NCBI GenBank assembly: GCA_019635735.1
Contig: JAHBYX010000002.1
Span: forward strand, 558,001-622,000
Direction of reading: 5' to 3'
Source of the DNA: Mesorhizobium sp.
Lineage (GTDB): Bacteria > Pseudomonadota > Alphaproteobacteria > Rhizobiales > Rhizobiaceae
DNA length: 64,000 bases
Part shown: piece after piece, positions 48,166 through 57,272 of the stretch
Position numbering within the stretch: position 1 is the first letter of the stretch
How the letters are laid out: each line of letters starts with the position of its first letter
Translations under genes and position numbers: made by a program
The notes under the pieces: model-generated
Database searches by the model: none
What the model was told of the DNA's origin: nothing
Seen by the model: only the letters and a program-made list of their open reading frames with translations

Positions 48166-50837
48166 TGGCGGGCGTGCTGAAGACGACCCGCCCGGTCCGC
48201 GAAGTACGGACAATCGCCGATGTCGAGGCGATCGAACGCGGCGCGTACGACGATCTCGTCACGGCACATAATCTCTACGATCTCCTTCGCGCCACCGCGG
48301 ACCATGTCGGCGATCGGATGGCGCTCACCGTCCTGCGCTCACCCGATCCGGCCGATGTCGGTCTCTCGCTGACGCATCGCGGCCTGCTCCGCGAGGTCAC
48401 GCGCGCGGCCAACCTGTTCCGCTCGCTCGGCCTGGCGCCGGGACACGGCGTTGCCGCCTTCCTGTCGCCGACGGTGCCGGAACTGCCGGCGCTGCTGCTC
48501 GGCGCGCAGGTCGCCGGCGTGGCCAGTGCGCTGAACTACCTGCTCAGCCGCGAGGCGATCGTCGACCTGCTCAATGCCGAACGGGCGACGATCCTCGTCC
48601 TCTCCTCGCGCGCCCTCGACGAGACCTGCTGGACAAAAGCGGAAGGAATCCTCGCCGACGTCCCGACTCTCGAGCGGGTGCTGGTCGTCGGCGGCGAAGG
48701 CGATCTGCCCGCCGGCCACCTGCCGCTTGGCGAGGCCTTGGCCCGCTGCCGCGCGGACGCGCTCGACTTCGCGCCCTCGCAGGACCGCGACACGGTTTGC
48801 GCCCTGTTCCACACCGGCGGCACGACCGGCCGGCCGAAACTGGTGCAACTGACCCACGGCAACCAGATCCACGCCGCCTTCGGCTTCGCCCAGGTGTTCG
48901 GCTACGACGAGAACGACACGGTCATCAACGGCTTCCCCTTCTTCCATGTCGGCGGGACGATGACGGTGGGGCTCTCGGTGCTTGCGGCGGGCGGACATGT
49001 GGTCGTCCCGTCGCCCTACGGGATGCGCCAGCCGCAGACGGTCGAGCGCTACTGGACGCTCGTCGAAGCGTTCCGCGCGACCGTCATCGGCGGCGTGCCG
49101 ACCTCGATTGCCGCGATCACCAACAGCTGGGTCGAAGGATCGGACGTGTCGAGCGTGCGCATGGCGATCACCGGCGGCGCGGTGCTGCCTGCGGCGGTCG
49201 GGGCCCGTTTCGAGGCGACGACCGGTATTCGCCTCTACGAAACCTATGGCATGACCGAAACCGCCGCCGCCATCGCCTTCAATCCCGGTCGCGGGACGCC
49301 GGTCGCGGGCAGTGTAGGCTTCCGCGCGCCCTATTCCCGCACGCGCGTCGTGCGTATCGGCCGCGAAGACATTCCGTGCGGGGCCGGCGAAAGCGGGCTG
49401 GTGCAGGTCAAGGGACGCCAGGTCTTTCCCGGATATGTGGATCCGGCCCACAATGCCGGCACCCTCTCGGCCGACGGGTGGCTCACCACGGGCGATGTCG
49501 GCTACCTGACTTCCGACGAGAGGTTGGTGCTCACCGGGCGCGAGAAGGACCTGATCGTCCGCGGCGGCCACAACATCGATCCGGCCGCCATCGAGGACGT
49601 CGCGAACCGCTTCGCCGCCATCCAGATCAGCGCTGCCGTCGGCATGCCCGACCAGTACGCCGGCGAGGTGCCGGCGCTGTTCGTCGTGCCCTCGCCCGGC
49701 GTCGAGCTCGACCTCGACGCCGTCCGGCGCCATCTGGACGAGAACGTGCACGAGCCGCCGGCCAGGCCGCGCAGCGTCGTCGTCATCGATGCCCTGCCGG
49801 TCACGGCCGTCGGCAAGATCTTCAAGCCGGCCCTGCGCGATCTCGCGATCAAGGAAAAGGTTCGCCTCGAGGTCGAGCGCATTTGCGGCGCCGCTGCCTC
49901 GGCCGCGGTGGACGTCGCGATCGACGGCCAGAAGCGTACCGTCGTCGAGGTCGAGATCTCCGGCGCCGCGCCGGACAGGCTGGCCCAGCTAGAGGCGGCG
50001 CTGAAGCCGCTGCCGCAGACCTACCTGGTCCGCGGCGCCGCCGGGATGTGGGACGAGGGCGTGCGGCTCGCCGTCGCCGATGGCATCGCCACGCTCACCC
50101 TCGACAGGCCCGGCAGCATGAATGCGCTGTCGCAGGCAATGATGCAGTCGCTGGAGCGCCGGCTGCGCGTGGTCGCTGGCTTGCCCGGTCTTCGGGCCGT
50201 GGTGATGACCGGCACCGGACGGGCCTTCTGCGCGGGCGGCGACCTGATCGAGTTCGAGGCGGCGCTCAAGGCGGGCGGCACGCGGCTCATCGACATGCTG
50301 CGCTACAACCAGGACGTCATCCAGATGGTCGAGGACCTGCCGGTTCCGGTGATCGGCGCGGCCAACGGCACGGCCGCCGCGGGCGGGCTCGAACTGCTTT
50401 TGGCCTGCGACATCATCCTCGCCGCCGAAGGCGCGAAGCTTGGGGACGGGCACGCGAAGTTCGGCATCGTCCCGGCGGGTGGAGCGACCGTCAGGCTCGG
50501 CGAACGGATCGGCCCCGGCCGGGCGGCGCGGCTCTTCTACACGGCGGAACTGGTCGATGCCGGCACGATGGCGGACTGGGGTCTCGTCGACGAGGTCGTG
50601 CCGAAGGATAGATTGTTGGAGCGCGCGGGCGAGATCGCCGCCGCAATTTCCGCGGCGAGCCCGCAAGTCGTGCGCCACATCAAGCTGCTGACGCGGCAAT
50701 CGAAGAACGCCGAACGCCAGGCGCGGATCCGCGCCGAGCTCGAGAGGTTCCGCTTACACCTGGACGGCACCGACCTGGCCGAAGGACTGGCCGCATTCCG
50801 GGAAAAGCGGACGCCGGTCTACCGCGACGGGGAATGA
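48165..50837 (+). CDS. Acyl-CoA ligase / crotonase fusion enzyme
   Basis: An 890-residue fusion. Residues 1 to about 620 are an ANL-family acyl-CoA ligase: P-loop FHTGGTTGRPK near 217, YGMTETAAAI, GREKDLIVRGG and the catalytic Lys551 in AVGKIFKP. Residues about 640-890 are an enoyl-CoA hydratase/isomerase (crotonase) fold: oxyanion loops AFCAGGDL and GTAAAGGLELLLACD. Of the two catalytic glutamates of enoyl-CoA hydratase, the first is kept (Glu743) and the second is His763 (GDGHAKFG in place of QPE). The enzyme should activate an organic acid to its CoA thioester, then modify it. It ends the operon, tying the imported compound to a carboxylic acid or lactone. Confidence 0.88.
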   Translation: MAGVLKTTRPVREVRTIADVEAIERGAYDDLVTAHNLYDLLRATADHVGDRMALTVLRSPDPADVGLSLTHRGLLREVTRAANLFRSLGLAPGHGVAAFLSPTVPELPALLLGAQVAGVASALNYLLSREAIVDLLNAERATILVLSSRALDETCWTKAEGILADVPTLERVLVVGGEGDLPAGHLPLGEALARCRADALDFAPSQDRDTVCALFHTGGTTGRPKLVQLTHGNQIHAAFGFAQVFGYDENDTVINGFPFFHVGGTMTVGLSVLAAGGHVVVPSPYGMRQPQTVERYWTLVEAFRATVIGGVPTSIAAITNSWVEGSDVSSVRMAITGGAVLPAAVGARFEATTGIRLYETYGMTETAAAIAFNPGRGTPVAGSVGFRAPYSRTRVVRIGREDIPCGAGESGLVQVKGRQVFPGYVDPAHNAGTLSADGWLTTGDVGYLTSDERLVLTGREKDLIVRGGHNIDPAAIEDVANRFAAIQISAAVGMPDQYAGEVPALFVVPSPGVELDLDAVRRHLDENVHEPPARPRSVVVIDALPVTAVGKIFKPALRDLAIKEKVRLEVERICGAAASAAVDVAIDGQKRTVVEVEISGAAPDRLAQLEAALKPLPQTYLVRGAAGMWDEGVRLAVADGIATLTLDRPGSMNALSQAMMQSLERRLRVVAGLPGLRAVVMTGTGRAFCAGGDLIEFEAALKAGGTRLIDMLRYNQDVIQMVEDLPVPVIGAANGTAAAGGLELLLACDIILAAEGAKLGDGHAKFGIVPAGGATVRLGERIGPGRAARLFYTAELVDAGTMADWGLVDEVVPKDRLLERAGEIAAAISAASPQVVRHIKLLTRQSKNAERQARIRAELERFRLHLDGTDLAEGLAAFREKRTPVYRDGE

Positions 50838-50862
50838 TATCCTGGCAGCGACGCGACGCGCG

Positions 50863-51207
50863 TCACCAGAGCCGCCAGGACGAACGCTTTGGCATTCTGC
50901 GTTGGGAGGCGGCCTCTCCGGACATCATGTCCGGGGACCACGGCGGATCATAGGTAACGGCCACTTCGGCGGCCGCAATGCCTGTCGCCGAAATCGCGGC
51001 CTGTCGCACTCCCTCCTGCAGATAGCCGACAGCGGGACACCCCGGAGTGGTCGTGGTCATGACGACATGGGCCGTGCCCTCTTCGTCGACGGCGACGAAG
51101 TAGATCAGGCCGAGGTCGACGACGTTCTGGCCGAGTTCGGGATCGATGACGGAGCGCAGCGCGTGTTTCACCGTCTCCGCGAACGACTCCCGCGACGGTC
51201 CGTCCAC
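50863..51207 (-). CDS. MIP18/DUF59-family iron-sulfur assembly-like protein
   Basis: A 114-residue protein of the MIP18 (DUF59, SufT/PaaD-like) family: VKHALRSVIDPELGQNVVDLGLIYFV, TTTPGCPAVGYLQEGVRQA with the single conserved Cys, and VTYDPPWSPDMMS. Relatives help load iron-sulfur clusters. It is last in a minus-strand group next to the nos genes, two bases after the DUF2249 gene, and could serve the cluster proteins of the denitrification system (NosR has ferredoxin-type clusters). It converges with the ligase fusion 25 bases away. Confidence 0.83.
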   Translation of the reverse strand: MDGPSRESFAETVKHALRSVIDPELGQNVVDLGLIYFVAVDEEGTAHVVMTTTTPGCPAVGYLQEGVRQAAISATGIAAAEVAVTYDPPWSPDMMSGEAASQRRMPKRSSWRLW

Positions 51208-51209
51208 GG

Positions 51210-51458
51210 CTAGGCCCCTTTCCCGGTGGCACTCGCCCTGGAGAACAGCACTTCCCAGTCGCCGCCGCCGATTTCGTAGTCCTCATAGGTGAAGCCCCTG
51301 GAACCCAGCGCGGAGAACAGGGGAACCGGCCGGAACGGCGCAATGAGGCGCAGCCCTTCGTCGGGTCCCAGCGACTGCACGGTTTCCATGATCCGGCTGA
51401 ACGGTTCGTCGCCTGCTGCGAGAATCGGCCGGACATCGAGTTCAACGTAATTGGTCAA
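51210..51458 (-). CDS. DUF2249 protein (first copy)
   Basis: An 82-residue DUF2249/TusA-like fold protein: YVELDVRPILAAGDEPFSRIMETVQSLGPDEGLRLIAPFRPVPLFSALGSRGFTYE. It is missing the TusA catalytic cysteine. The family commonly occurs beside denitrification genes. Function is unknown. Its ATG overlaps the stop of the upstream membrane protein gene by four bases. Confidence 0.8.
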   Translation of the reverse strand: MTNYVELDVRPILAAGDEPFSRIMETVQSLGPDEGLRLIAPFRPVPLFSALGSRGFTYEDYEIGGGDWEVLFSRASATGKGA

Positions 51459-52837
51459 TGTCGTACTCCATGTTCAGCGCCCGCCGCAAATGAGTAGAGC
51501 AGCGATGGCCGGTGCGTGCCTTGGGGAAATCTGCGGGCGCGGTCAACGTTGCGAAGCAGGCGTGCTCGCACCAGATGCGCCGCCACGGCGACCGTCGCCG
51601 CGAGAGTGCCCGCGGCGGCCAATTGAAACCCAGCCCCGCTTCCGAGCGCAAGGGCGGCCGTTCCGCCCCACACCGCGACGAAATACAGGAGGAACCAGGG
51701 CAGCGCGCGTTCTTCCGCGACGAGATCCTGCACACGAGGCGTCGGCGTGCGGCCGAGGACGGGCCCGTAGCACTCCAGCCATGTCATGAACGGGACGATC
51801 TTGTAGAGCTTGGCCAGGCCGAGGCCCGACAGCCATCCGAACGCGGCCAGGTAGGCGGAGGCCGCGACCGCCTTCTCGAAGCCGACGAATGCTGCAAGCG
51901 GCGCAGGCAGCAGGACCGACATGCCGAGCGAGGCAAAGGCGAGGATCGCGATGCGTGTGTTCAGTTCCAGTTCCCTGCGTCGGCGGGACCGGTAGAAGAA
52001 CACGACGTCCCGGCCGTAGAACAGTGCCGCTCCCGCCCCGGCGAGCGCGGCTGCGGACATGACCTGCGACAGCGGCCCGCCTGCCAGCACGACTGCAATT
52101 CCTCCGCCGATCGCAGTCCCGGCAGCGATGGTCGCGAAGATGAAGGCCAGCCGGGTGCCGGGCCGGACGAGATCCGGCGCGAGGAGGAACATGGGGAAGA
52201 GGCGGTAGGAAACGCCGACGGCGCACATTCCCAGCCAGCCGCCGAGTCCGGCTGCCGCATGGATAGGCACGCCCCGGGCGGCGAGTTGCACGAGAGGCCC
52301 TTCCGATATCGTGCCGCCAAGCACCTGCGTGAAGACCAGACCGAGCGCGGCCGTCGCCGCGAGCCCGGCGAGCCCCGCCGCGACGAATGCCGCCGGAATC
52401 GAAAGCGGCAAGGCCCGGGCGATGGTCATGCCGACAACCCAGGCTGCCATGCCGAAGCCGAGGCAGAGCAAAGGTCCCGCGATCGGCAGGAAAGGCATCG
52501 ACGGGGCGATCGAGCCGTCCAGCGAAAGGAATCCGAGCACGAGCGAGACGAGGCCGGCCACGAGGCTGAGCAGGGCGGGCAGAACCAGGGCGGGAGTGGC
52601 GAGCGGACGGTTCACGAGGACGGGGACGAACTGGAACAGCGCGCCGCACATGAGCAGGCTGAGCCATCCGATGGCAACGAGATGGACGACCACGAGCGTG
52701 GCCGGCGCCGTCGGCGCAGCGCCGGGATAGCCATAGCCCCAGGCCATCAATGCCTCGGCCGCCAGCAGGGACGCCAGCGCCGCCGCGAAATAGGCCATGG
52801 TCCAGCGGGACAGGGATCCACCGATCATTTTGCTCAC
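51455..52837 (-). CDS. Twelve-helix membrane protein of the denitrification locus (NnrS/oxidase-I-like)
   Basis: A 460-residue hydrophobic protein with about twelve membrane segments. The opening HLVAIGWLSLLMCGALFQFVPVL has a conserved His in a helix, and further His (PIHAAAGLGGWLGMCAVGVSYRLFPMFL) lies near residue 190. This pattern resembles NnrS and other heme-copper-oxidase-like proteins linked to nitric oxide metabolism, but I cannot assign it to NnrS with certainty. Neighbours (two DUF2249 proteins, MIP18 protein, nos genes) and an upstream TTG-N8-CAA box support a role under denitrifying conditions. Confidence 0.72.
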   Translation of the reverse strand: MSKMIGGSLSRWTMAYFAAALASLLAAEALMAWGYGYPGAAPTAPATLVVVHLVAIGWLSLLMCGALFQFVPVLVNRPLATPALVLPALLSLVAGLVSLVLGFLSLDGSIAPSMPFLPIAGPLLCLGFGMAAWVVGMTIARALPLSIPAAFVAAGLAGLAATAALGLVFTQVLGGTISEGPLVQLAARGVPIHAAAGLGGWLGMCAVGVSYRLFPMFLLAPDLVRPGTRLAFIFATIAAGTAIGGGIAVVLAGGPLSQVMSAAALAGAGAALFYGRDVVFFYRSRRRRELELNTRIAILAFASLGMSVLLPAPLAAFVGFEKAVAASAYLAAFGWLSGLGLAKLYKIVPFMTWLECYGPVLGRTPTPRVQDLVAEERALPWFLLYFVAVWGGTAALALGSGAGFQLAAAGTLAATVAVAAHLVRARLLRNVDRARRFPQGTHRPSLLYSFAAGAEHGVRH

Positions 52838-52900
52838 TCCGCGGCGGATGGATCAGCCTCGGGCCGCCCCCGATGTCGGCTCCGGAAACGAGCCGCCGCT

Positions 52901-53179
52901 TCAGGATCCGCAGCAGCATTCGCAGCCGCTGGTCTCCTCCCGGGAGATGACGACGCGCCAGACGTCCGGCCCCTGCTCGACATAGTCCCACCCGAACAGG
53001 CCCGGGAATCTTGCCTGGATCTGGTAGTGAAGGGGCCTTGGTTCGTGATCGCTTACGACGACGAACGATTGCCGCGGTTTCAGCGCCTCGAGCGCCGCGA
53101 ATATGATCGAATGCCGCTGGACATGCGGAATCACACGCACGTCTATCTCGGGGGTATCGGCAACGTTTTCCATGCTCAT
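52901..53179 (-). CDS. DUF2249 protein (second copy)
   Basis: A 92-residue DUF2249 protein: EIDVRVIPHVQRHSIIFAALEALKPRQSFVVVSDHEPRPLHYQIQARFPGLFGWDYVEQGPDVWRV. Its C-terminus is unusual, ending in a cysteine cluster GCECCCGS that could bind metal; the other DUF2249 copy has no such tail. It is the first gene of the minus-strand accessory operon, 63 bases before the membrane protein gene and about 90 bases downstream of a TTG-N8-CAA box. Confidence 0.8.
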   Translation of the reverse strand: MSMENVADTPEIDVRVIPHVQRHSIIFAALEALKPRQSFVVVSDHEPRPLHYQIQARFPGLFGWDYVEQGPDVWRVVISREETSGCECCCGS

Positions 53180-53268
53180 GCGGCAATGCTCCGGTCACAA
53201 TCCATTGGGTGCGGAGCGCGCTGGGCGATCCGTCGACAAAACCCTAGCCGCGCACACGCCACGCCTCT

Positions 53269-53282
53269 TTGTCGAAGCGCAA
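53269..53282. promoter_or_regulatory. Putative Nnr/DNR-type box (TTG-N8-CAA)
   Basis: TTGTCGAAGCGCAA fits the TTG-N8-CAA core of nitric-oxide-responsive CRP/FNR-type regulators, and its right half CGCAA is the same as in the box upstream of nosR. It lies 89 bases before the start of the second DUF2249 gene (minus strand). Confidence 0.5.
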
Positions 53283-53327
53283 ACAAATGGACTGCTGTCA
53301 CAGGAGGATGGCCGGCCGAAGCGAACC

Positions 53328-53849
53328 TCACGCAGGTCGGAAAGCCCTGCAGTATCGCGGGTCGGTCTCTATGCGGCCGGCGCCGATCAGATCCAGGCAA
53401 TAGGGGATGGCCGGGAAAACCGCATTCAGGCACACGTCGATCGAGGCCGGCTTGCCCGGCAGGTTGACGATCAGGGTCTTCCCGCGCAGGCCCGCCATCT
53501 GCCGCGACAGGATAGCGGTCGGCACGGTCTCCAGGCTGACACGTCGCATGAGCTCGCCGAAGCCCGGCAGTTCCCGGTCGATCACCGTCCGCATGGCTTC
53601 CGGTGTCAGGTCGCGAGGCCCGGGCCCCGTGCCGCCCGTGGTGAGGACGAGATCGGCGCGGCCCTCGTCACAGAGTTCGATCAAGGCGTTCCGTACAGGC
53701 TCGATACCGTCCGGGACAATGCGCCGAAGCGGCTGCCAAGGGGAGGTCACCGTCCGTTCGAGCCAGCTTGCGATCGCGCCCCCGCTCGCGTCCGCGTATT
53801 CGCCGCGGCTCGCGCGATCGGATATGGTCAGGACACCGATGTTCACCAT
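53328..53849 (-). CDS. MogA/MoaB-type molybdopterin-binding protein
   Basis: A 173-residue MoCF_biosynth-fold protein: IGVLTISDRASRGEYAD, LVLTTGGTGPGPRDLTPEA and NLPGKPASIDVCLNAVFP. The TTGGTG motif and SDR opening match MogA/MoaB, which adenylate molybdopterin. A stand-alone copy next to nos genes probably supports molybdoenzymes used in denitrification (nitrate reductase), which are not in this window. It lies 31 bases after the ferritin-like gene on the same strand. Sequence does not firmly separate MogA from MoaB. Confidence 0.85.
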   Translation of the reverse strand: MVNIGVLTISDRASRGEYADASGGAIASWLERTVTSPWQPLRRIVPDGIEPVRNALIELCDEGRADLVLTTGGTGPGPRDLTPEAMRTVIDRELPGFGELMRRVSLETVPTAILSRQMAGLRGKTLIVNLPGKPASIDVCLNAVFPAIPYCLDLIGAGRIETDPRYCRAFRPA

Positions 53850-53880
53850 GGCAGTCTGCCCTTGGTCCGCGCAACGCCGG

Positions 53881-54741
53881 TCACGTGAGCGCGGCCCGGA
53901 TCGCCGATCTGCACTCCACCGTTTCGGCGGCGAATTGCTGTGCCCGGTTGCGGCCTTCCTCGTCGGGCAGGCGTTCGCCGAAATCCAGGTAGCAGTCGAG
54001 CAGCAATTCGCACAGCGCGGCCATTCGCGCCGCCACCTCCGGCGTAACCCCGCTGCGAAGCAGGGGCGACTCCCCTAGAGGCTGGCGCGCGATGCTCGAG
54101 GCCCTCGCCCTGGCCTTCCGGGCCATCGTCTCGAGGCTGGACGCATCGGCTTCCCGGTTCCGGGCGGCCTCAGCCTCCAGATGGTCCGCCAGCCGCATCT
54201 CGAGTGCGGGAAGGTCGGCGGCCGGCGCAGACCGCGCCGCATCCAGTCCCGCGTGGAAGGCGCGCCTGCGCTCCCGCCTCAGCGTCGTGAGATGGCCAAG
54301 CTCTTCCCGGGCCATCTTCTCGGCGGCTTCCCGCAGCGCGTCCTTGTCGGTCTGCGCCGCCACGTAGGTCCAGAAGAGGAATGCGCGCTCCTCGTTGCGC
54401 GAGGCCATCGCAAACGCGCGATAGGCCGTCATCAGTTCGGGCGCAATCGAGCTTGCGCCTTCATCGTCGAATGTATCGACCGGCTCCCAGCGAAGGCTTG
54501 CCAGGTCCGGTTTCCTGCCGCTCAGCGTTTCGGACCAGCGCTCGACATTTCCCAGATGCTGGCTTTCCTCGCCGACCAGCCGGTCGAATACTGCGACGAG
54601 GTCCACCCTTCCCTCCCGCCGCATCATGTCCGCGAGATTCGAGTAGGCGGCGATGGCCTCCTGTTCCATGACGGAGGCGATCGCCAGGAGCTCGTCCATC
54701 GACGTGACGGCCGCGAAGGGCTCCGATTTCAGCAGCGACAT
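53881..54741 (-). CDS. Ferritin-like di-iron protein
   Basis: A 286-residue protein with a rubrerythrin-like four-helix di-iron site in its N-terminal half. The ligand pattern is Glu28, then Glu59-x2-His62 (EESQH), Glu118 (NEERA) and Glu147-x2-His150 (EELGH). The C-terminal 110 residues are helical and charged with no recognised motif. It may act in peroxide or nitrosative stress or iron handling; this is inference. The start at 54741 has a GGGAGG; the longer in-frame start at 54930 crosses the nosR promoter region. It is divergent from nosR and shares the spacer holding the box at 54800. Confidence 0.8.
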   Translation of the reverse strand: MSLLKSEPFAAVTSMDELLAIASVMEQEAIAAYSNLADMMRREGRVDLVAVFDRLVGEESQHLGNVERWSETLSGRKPDLASLRWEPVDTFDDEGASSIAPELMTAYRAFAMASRNEERAFLFWTYVAAQTDKDALREAAEKMAREELGHLTTLRRERRRAFHAGLDAARSAPAADLPALEMRLADHLEAEAARNREADASSLETMARKARARASSIARQPLGESPLLRSGVTPEVAARMAALCELLLDCYLDFGERLPDEEGRNRAQQFAAETVECRSAIRAALT

Positions 54742-54799
54742 CTCCGACCTCCCAGTTCCTGATCTGACGCCTTTTCTACAGCAGCCAACTCCCCGTTGT

Positions 54800-54813
54800 T
54801 TGATCTTGCGCAA
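54800..54813. promoter_or_regulatory. Putative Nnr/FNR-type box between ferritin-like gene and nosR
   Basis: TTGATCTTGCGCAA has the TTG-N8-CAA core. Its left half TTGAT is FNR-like and its right half CGCAA is NnrR-like. It lies 84 bases before nosR and 58 bases before the divergent ferritin-like gene, so it could control both. Confidence 0.6.
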
Positions 54814-54897
54814 AGACGACGGGTTGAAATCGGCGCCAATGACGTTAGCCTTCTTGCCGGGGCGAGGACAGCGGGAAACCGCTGGCCGATCATTTGG

Positions 54898-57252
54898 ATG
54901 CGTGTCTTGATCAGCAACTCCTCCACTCATGCCCTTTCACGCCGCCATGGATTTCTCCCGGCATTCGTGGCGCTGGCCATCGCACTCATTCTCGTCGCGG
55001 TCAGTCCGGTTCCGACCCTGGCAGCGGGCAGGCTGGCCGAATTCCTGCAGAAGGCACAGCCATCCGAACTCTTCGAAGGAGCGGACCGATTCGGCGAACT
55101 CCAGGGCGATCCGTCCGTAGTCCCGGTCTACCGGGGCAGCGACTTTGCTGGATATGTCTATCTCAACAGCGATTTCACAAGCTCGGTGGGCTACTCGGGA
55201 AAGCCGATCCATATTCTGGTGGGGATAGATTCGGCCGGCGTGGTCCGCGGCTTCAAGCTGGTCGCGCATTCGGAGCCCATCGTCCTCATCGGCATTCCCG
55301 AAGCGAAAGTCGTCGCCGCGCTCAACTCCCTGATCGGTCGGGATCTCGGGCGCGTCGCCGCGGGCGCGGAACGACCGCCGCAGGTCGACATCGTTGGCGG
55401 CGCGACGGTGACCGTGCTTGTCATGGGCGACAGTATCGTGCGCTCCGCGGTCAAGCTTATCCGCAGCGGCCGGCTGGAGTCGGTTGCAGTTGGCGGAGCG
55501 CAGGCTCAGGCGCCGGCCGCGACCCGGGAAGTGAACCTCGAATACCAGGAAGTCCGCGACTGGCAGACGCTGACCGGCGACGGTTCCGTGCGAAGCCTTC
55601 GGCTGACGGTCGGCGAGGTAACGGACGCCTTCGAACGCGCGGGCCAGGCAGAGGCTGCGAAGCATCCGGAAACCAAGAATCCCGGAGACGTCTTCATCGA
55701 CCTCTATGTCGCGCCGGTCAGCGTGCCGGCGATCGGGCTCAGCCTGCTCGGCAAGGATGGCTACGAGCGCCTGCGCGGCAGGCTGAAGGATGGGCAGCAG
55801 GCGATCGTCGTCGCCGGTGACGGCGCCTATTCCTTCAAGGGGTCCGGCTATGTGCGCGGCGGCATCTTCGACCGGATCGAACTTCTCCAGGGCGGCGAGG
55901 GCGTGCGCTTCCGCGACCGCAACCACACCCGACTCGGCGATCTTGCCGCCGACGGTGCCCCGAGGCTGCGCGAGATCGCCCTCTTCGTCGTCCCCGAGGA
56001 TTTCCCCCTCGACGTCACCGCAGAGTGGGAATTGCAGCTGCTCGTCCAGCGCAGCATCGGCGCGCGCGACAAGGCAACACTGCCTTTCAACCTTGGATAC
56101 TCGCTTCCCGACCGTTACGTGACCGTCACGCAGGCTCCTCCGCCCGCCCAGCCGGCGGCTTCCGAAGCCGCGACACCTCCCGTCGCAGCCGCGCCGGTAC
56201 CGCAGGCAGGCCAGTCCATGCCCGGCGAAGCTGGCGTCAGCAGTGCCGCCGAGGACGAGCCACTCTGGCAGCGCATGTGGAAGATGAACACGGTGTCGAT
56301 CGCGATCACGGTGGCGGCCCTCCTCGTCCTCACGGCGATCTTCTTCTTCCAGGACTCGCTGTCGCGGCGGCCGCTGCTGCGCGTCTGGGTTCGGCGCGGC
56401 TATCTTCTGTTCGCGCTCGTCTGGCTCGGCTGGTACGCCAATGCCCAGCTCTCCGTGGTCAATGTGCTGACCTTCACCAACTCGCTGATGACCAATTTCA
56501 GCTGGGAGTTCTTCCTCTCCGCGCCTCTCGTGTTCATCTTGTGGGCGGCGGTGGCAGCGGGACTCCTCTTCTGGGGTCGCGGTCCGTTCTGCGGCTGGCT
56601 GTGTCCGTTCGGCGCACTCCAGGAACTGCTCAACAACCTGGCCCAGTGGCTGAAGGTGCCCCAGCTCAAGATCCCGTTCGGTCTCCACGAGCGGCTGTGG
56701 CCGATCAAATACATCATCTTCCTCGGGCTATTCGGCCTGTCGTTCTATTCGCTCGCTCTGTCCGAGGTGTTTGCCGAGGTCGAGCCCTTCAAGACCGCCA
56801 TCGTGCTGAAGTTCGCCCGCGAATGGCCGTTCGTCATCTACGCGCTCACGCTTCTGGTCGCGGGGCTGTTCGTCGAGCGGTTCTTCTGCCGCTACCTCTG
56901 CCCGCTTGGTGCTGCGCTCGCCATTCCCGGTCGCATCCGCATGTTCGAATGGTTGAAGCGGTGGCCCGAATGCGGCTCGCCCTGCCAGCGCTGCGCCAAG
57001 GAATGCCCGGTCCAGTCGATCCATCCCGAAGGCCAGATCAACGTCAACGAGTGCATCTACTGCATGCACTGCCAGGAACTCTACCACGACGATCACCGCT
57101 GCCCGCACATGATCCAGGTGCGGCTGAAGCGCGAGAAATTCGAAGCTCTCTCCTCGCCCGCCACGCGGGGCGGAGGGCCTGCGAAGCCGGTCATCTCACA
57201 CAAGGGCAAGCCGGTCGACATGCCGGACACCGTGACACGACCGACCACATGA
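54898..57252 (+). CDS. nosR: Nitrous oxide reductase regulator/maturation flavoprotein NosR
   Basis: A 784-residue membrane flavoprotein needed for nos expression and electron supply to NosZ. A signal anchor is followed by a periplasmic FMN-binding domain ([20 protein letters not shown], whose Thr in GGATVT is the expected covalent FMN site). About six membrane helices begin near residue 460. Polyferredoxin-type CxxxCP motifs [11 protein letters not shown] and [10 protein letters not shown] follow, then the cytoplasmic clusters [13 protein letters not shown] and CIYCMHCQ. NosX (62871) is the predicted flavin transferase for it. The start (ATG 54898) fits the signal sequence; an upstream ATG at 54796 would span the Nnr-type box. 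Confidence 0.95.
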   Translation: MRVLISNSSTHALSRRHGFLPAFVALAIALILVAVSPVPTLAAGRLAEFLQKAQPSELFEGADRFGELQGDPSVVPVYRGSDFAGYVYLNSDFTSSVGYSGKPIHILVGIDSAGVVRGFKLVAHSEPIVLIGIPEAKVVAALNSLIGRDLGRVAAGAERPPQVDIVGGATVTVLVMGDSIVRSAVKLIRSGRLESVAVGGAQAQAPAATREVNLEYQEVRDWQTLTGDGSVRSLRLTVGEVTDAFERAGQAEAAKHPETKNPGDVFIDLYVAPVSVPAIGLSLLGKDGYERLRGRLKDGQQAIVVAGDGAYSFKGSGYVRGGIFDRIELLQGGEGVRFRDRNHTRLGDLAADGAPRLREIALFVVPEDFPLDVTAEWELQLLVQRSIGARDKATLPFNLGYSLPDRYVTVTQAPPPAQPAASEAATPPVAAAPVPQAGQSMPGEAGVSSAAEDEPLWQRMWKMNTVSIAITVAALLVLTAIFFFQDSLSRRPLLRVWVRRGYLLFALVWLGWYANAQLSVVNVLTFTNSLMTNFSWEFFLSAPLVFILWAAVAAGLLFWGRGPFCGWLCPFGALQELLNNLAQWLKVPQLKIPFGLHERLWPIKYIIFLGLFGLSFYSLALSEVFAEVEPFKTAIVLKFAREWPFVIYALTLLVAGLFVERFFCRYLCPLGAALAIPGRIRMFEWLKRWPECGSPCQRCAKECPVQSIHPEGQINVNECIYCMHCQELYHDDHRCPHMIQVRLKREKFEALSSPATRGGGPAKPVISHKGKPVDMPDTVTRPTT

Positions 57253-57272
57253 GCAACCAAAGGAGAGAAACG

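Noticed and set aside
50840..50880. Inverted repeat TCCTGGC...GCCAGGA between the convergent ligase fusion and MIP18 genes
   Set aside because: The loop would be 27 bases and the 3' arm lies inside the MIP18 coding sequence, with no T tract. It is too weak to call a terminator.
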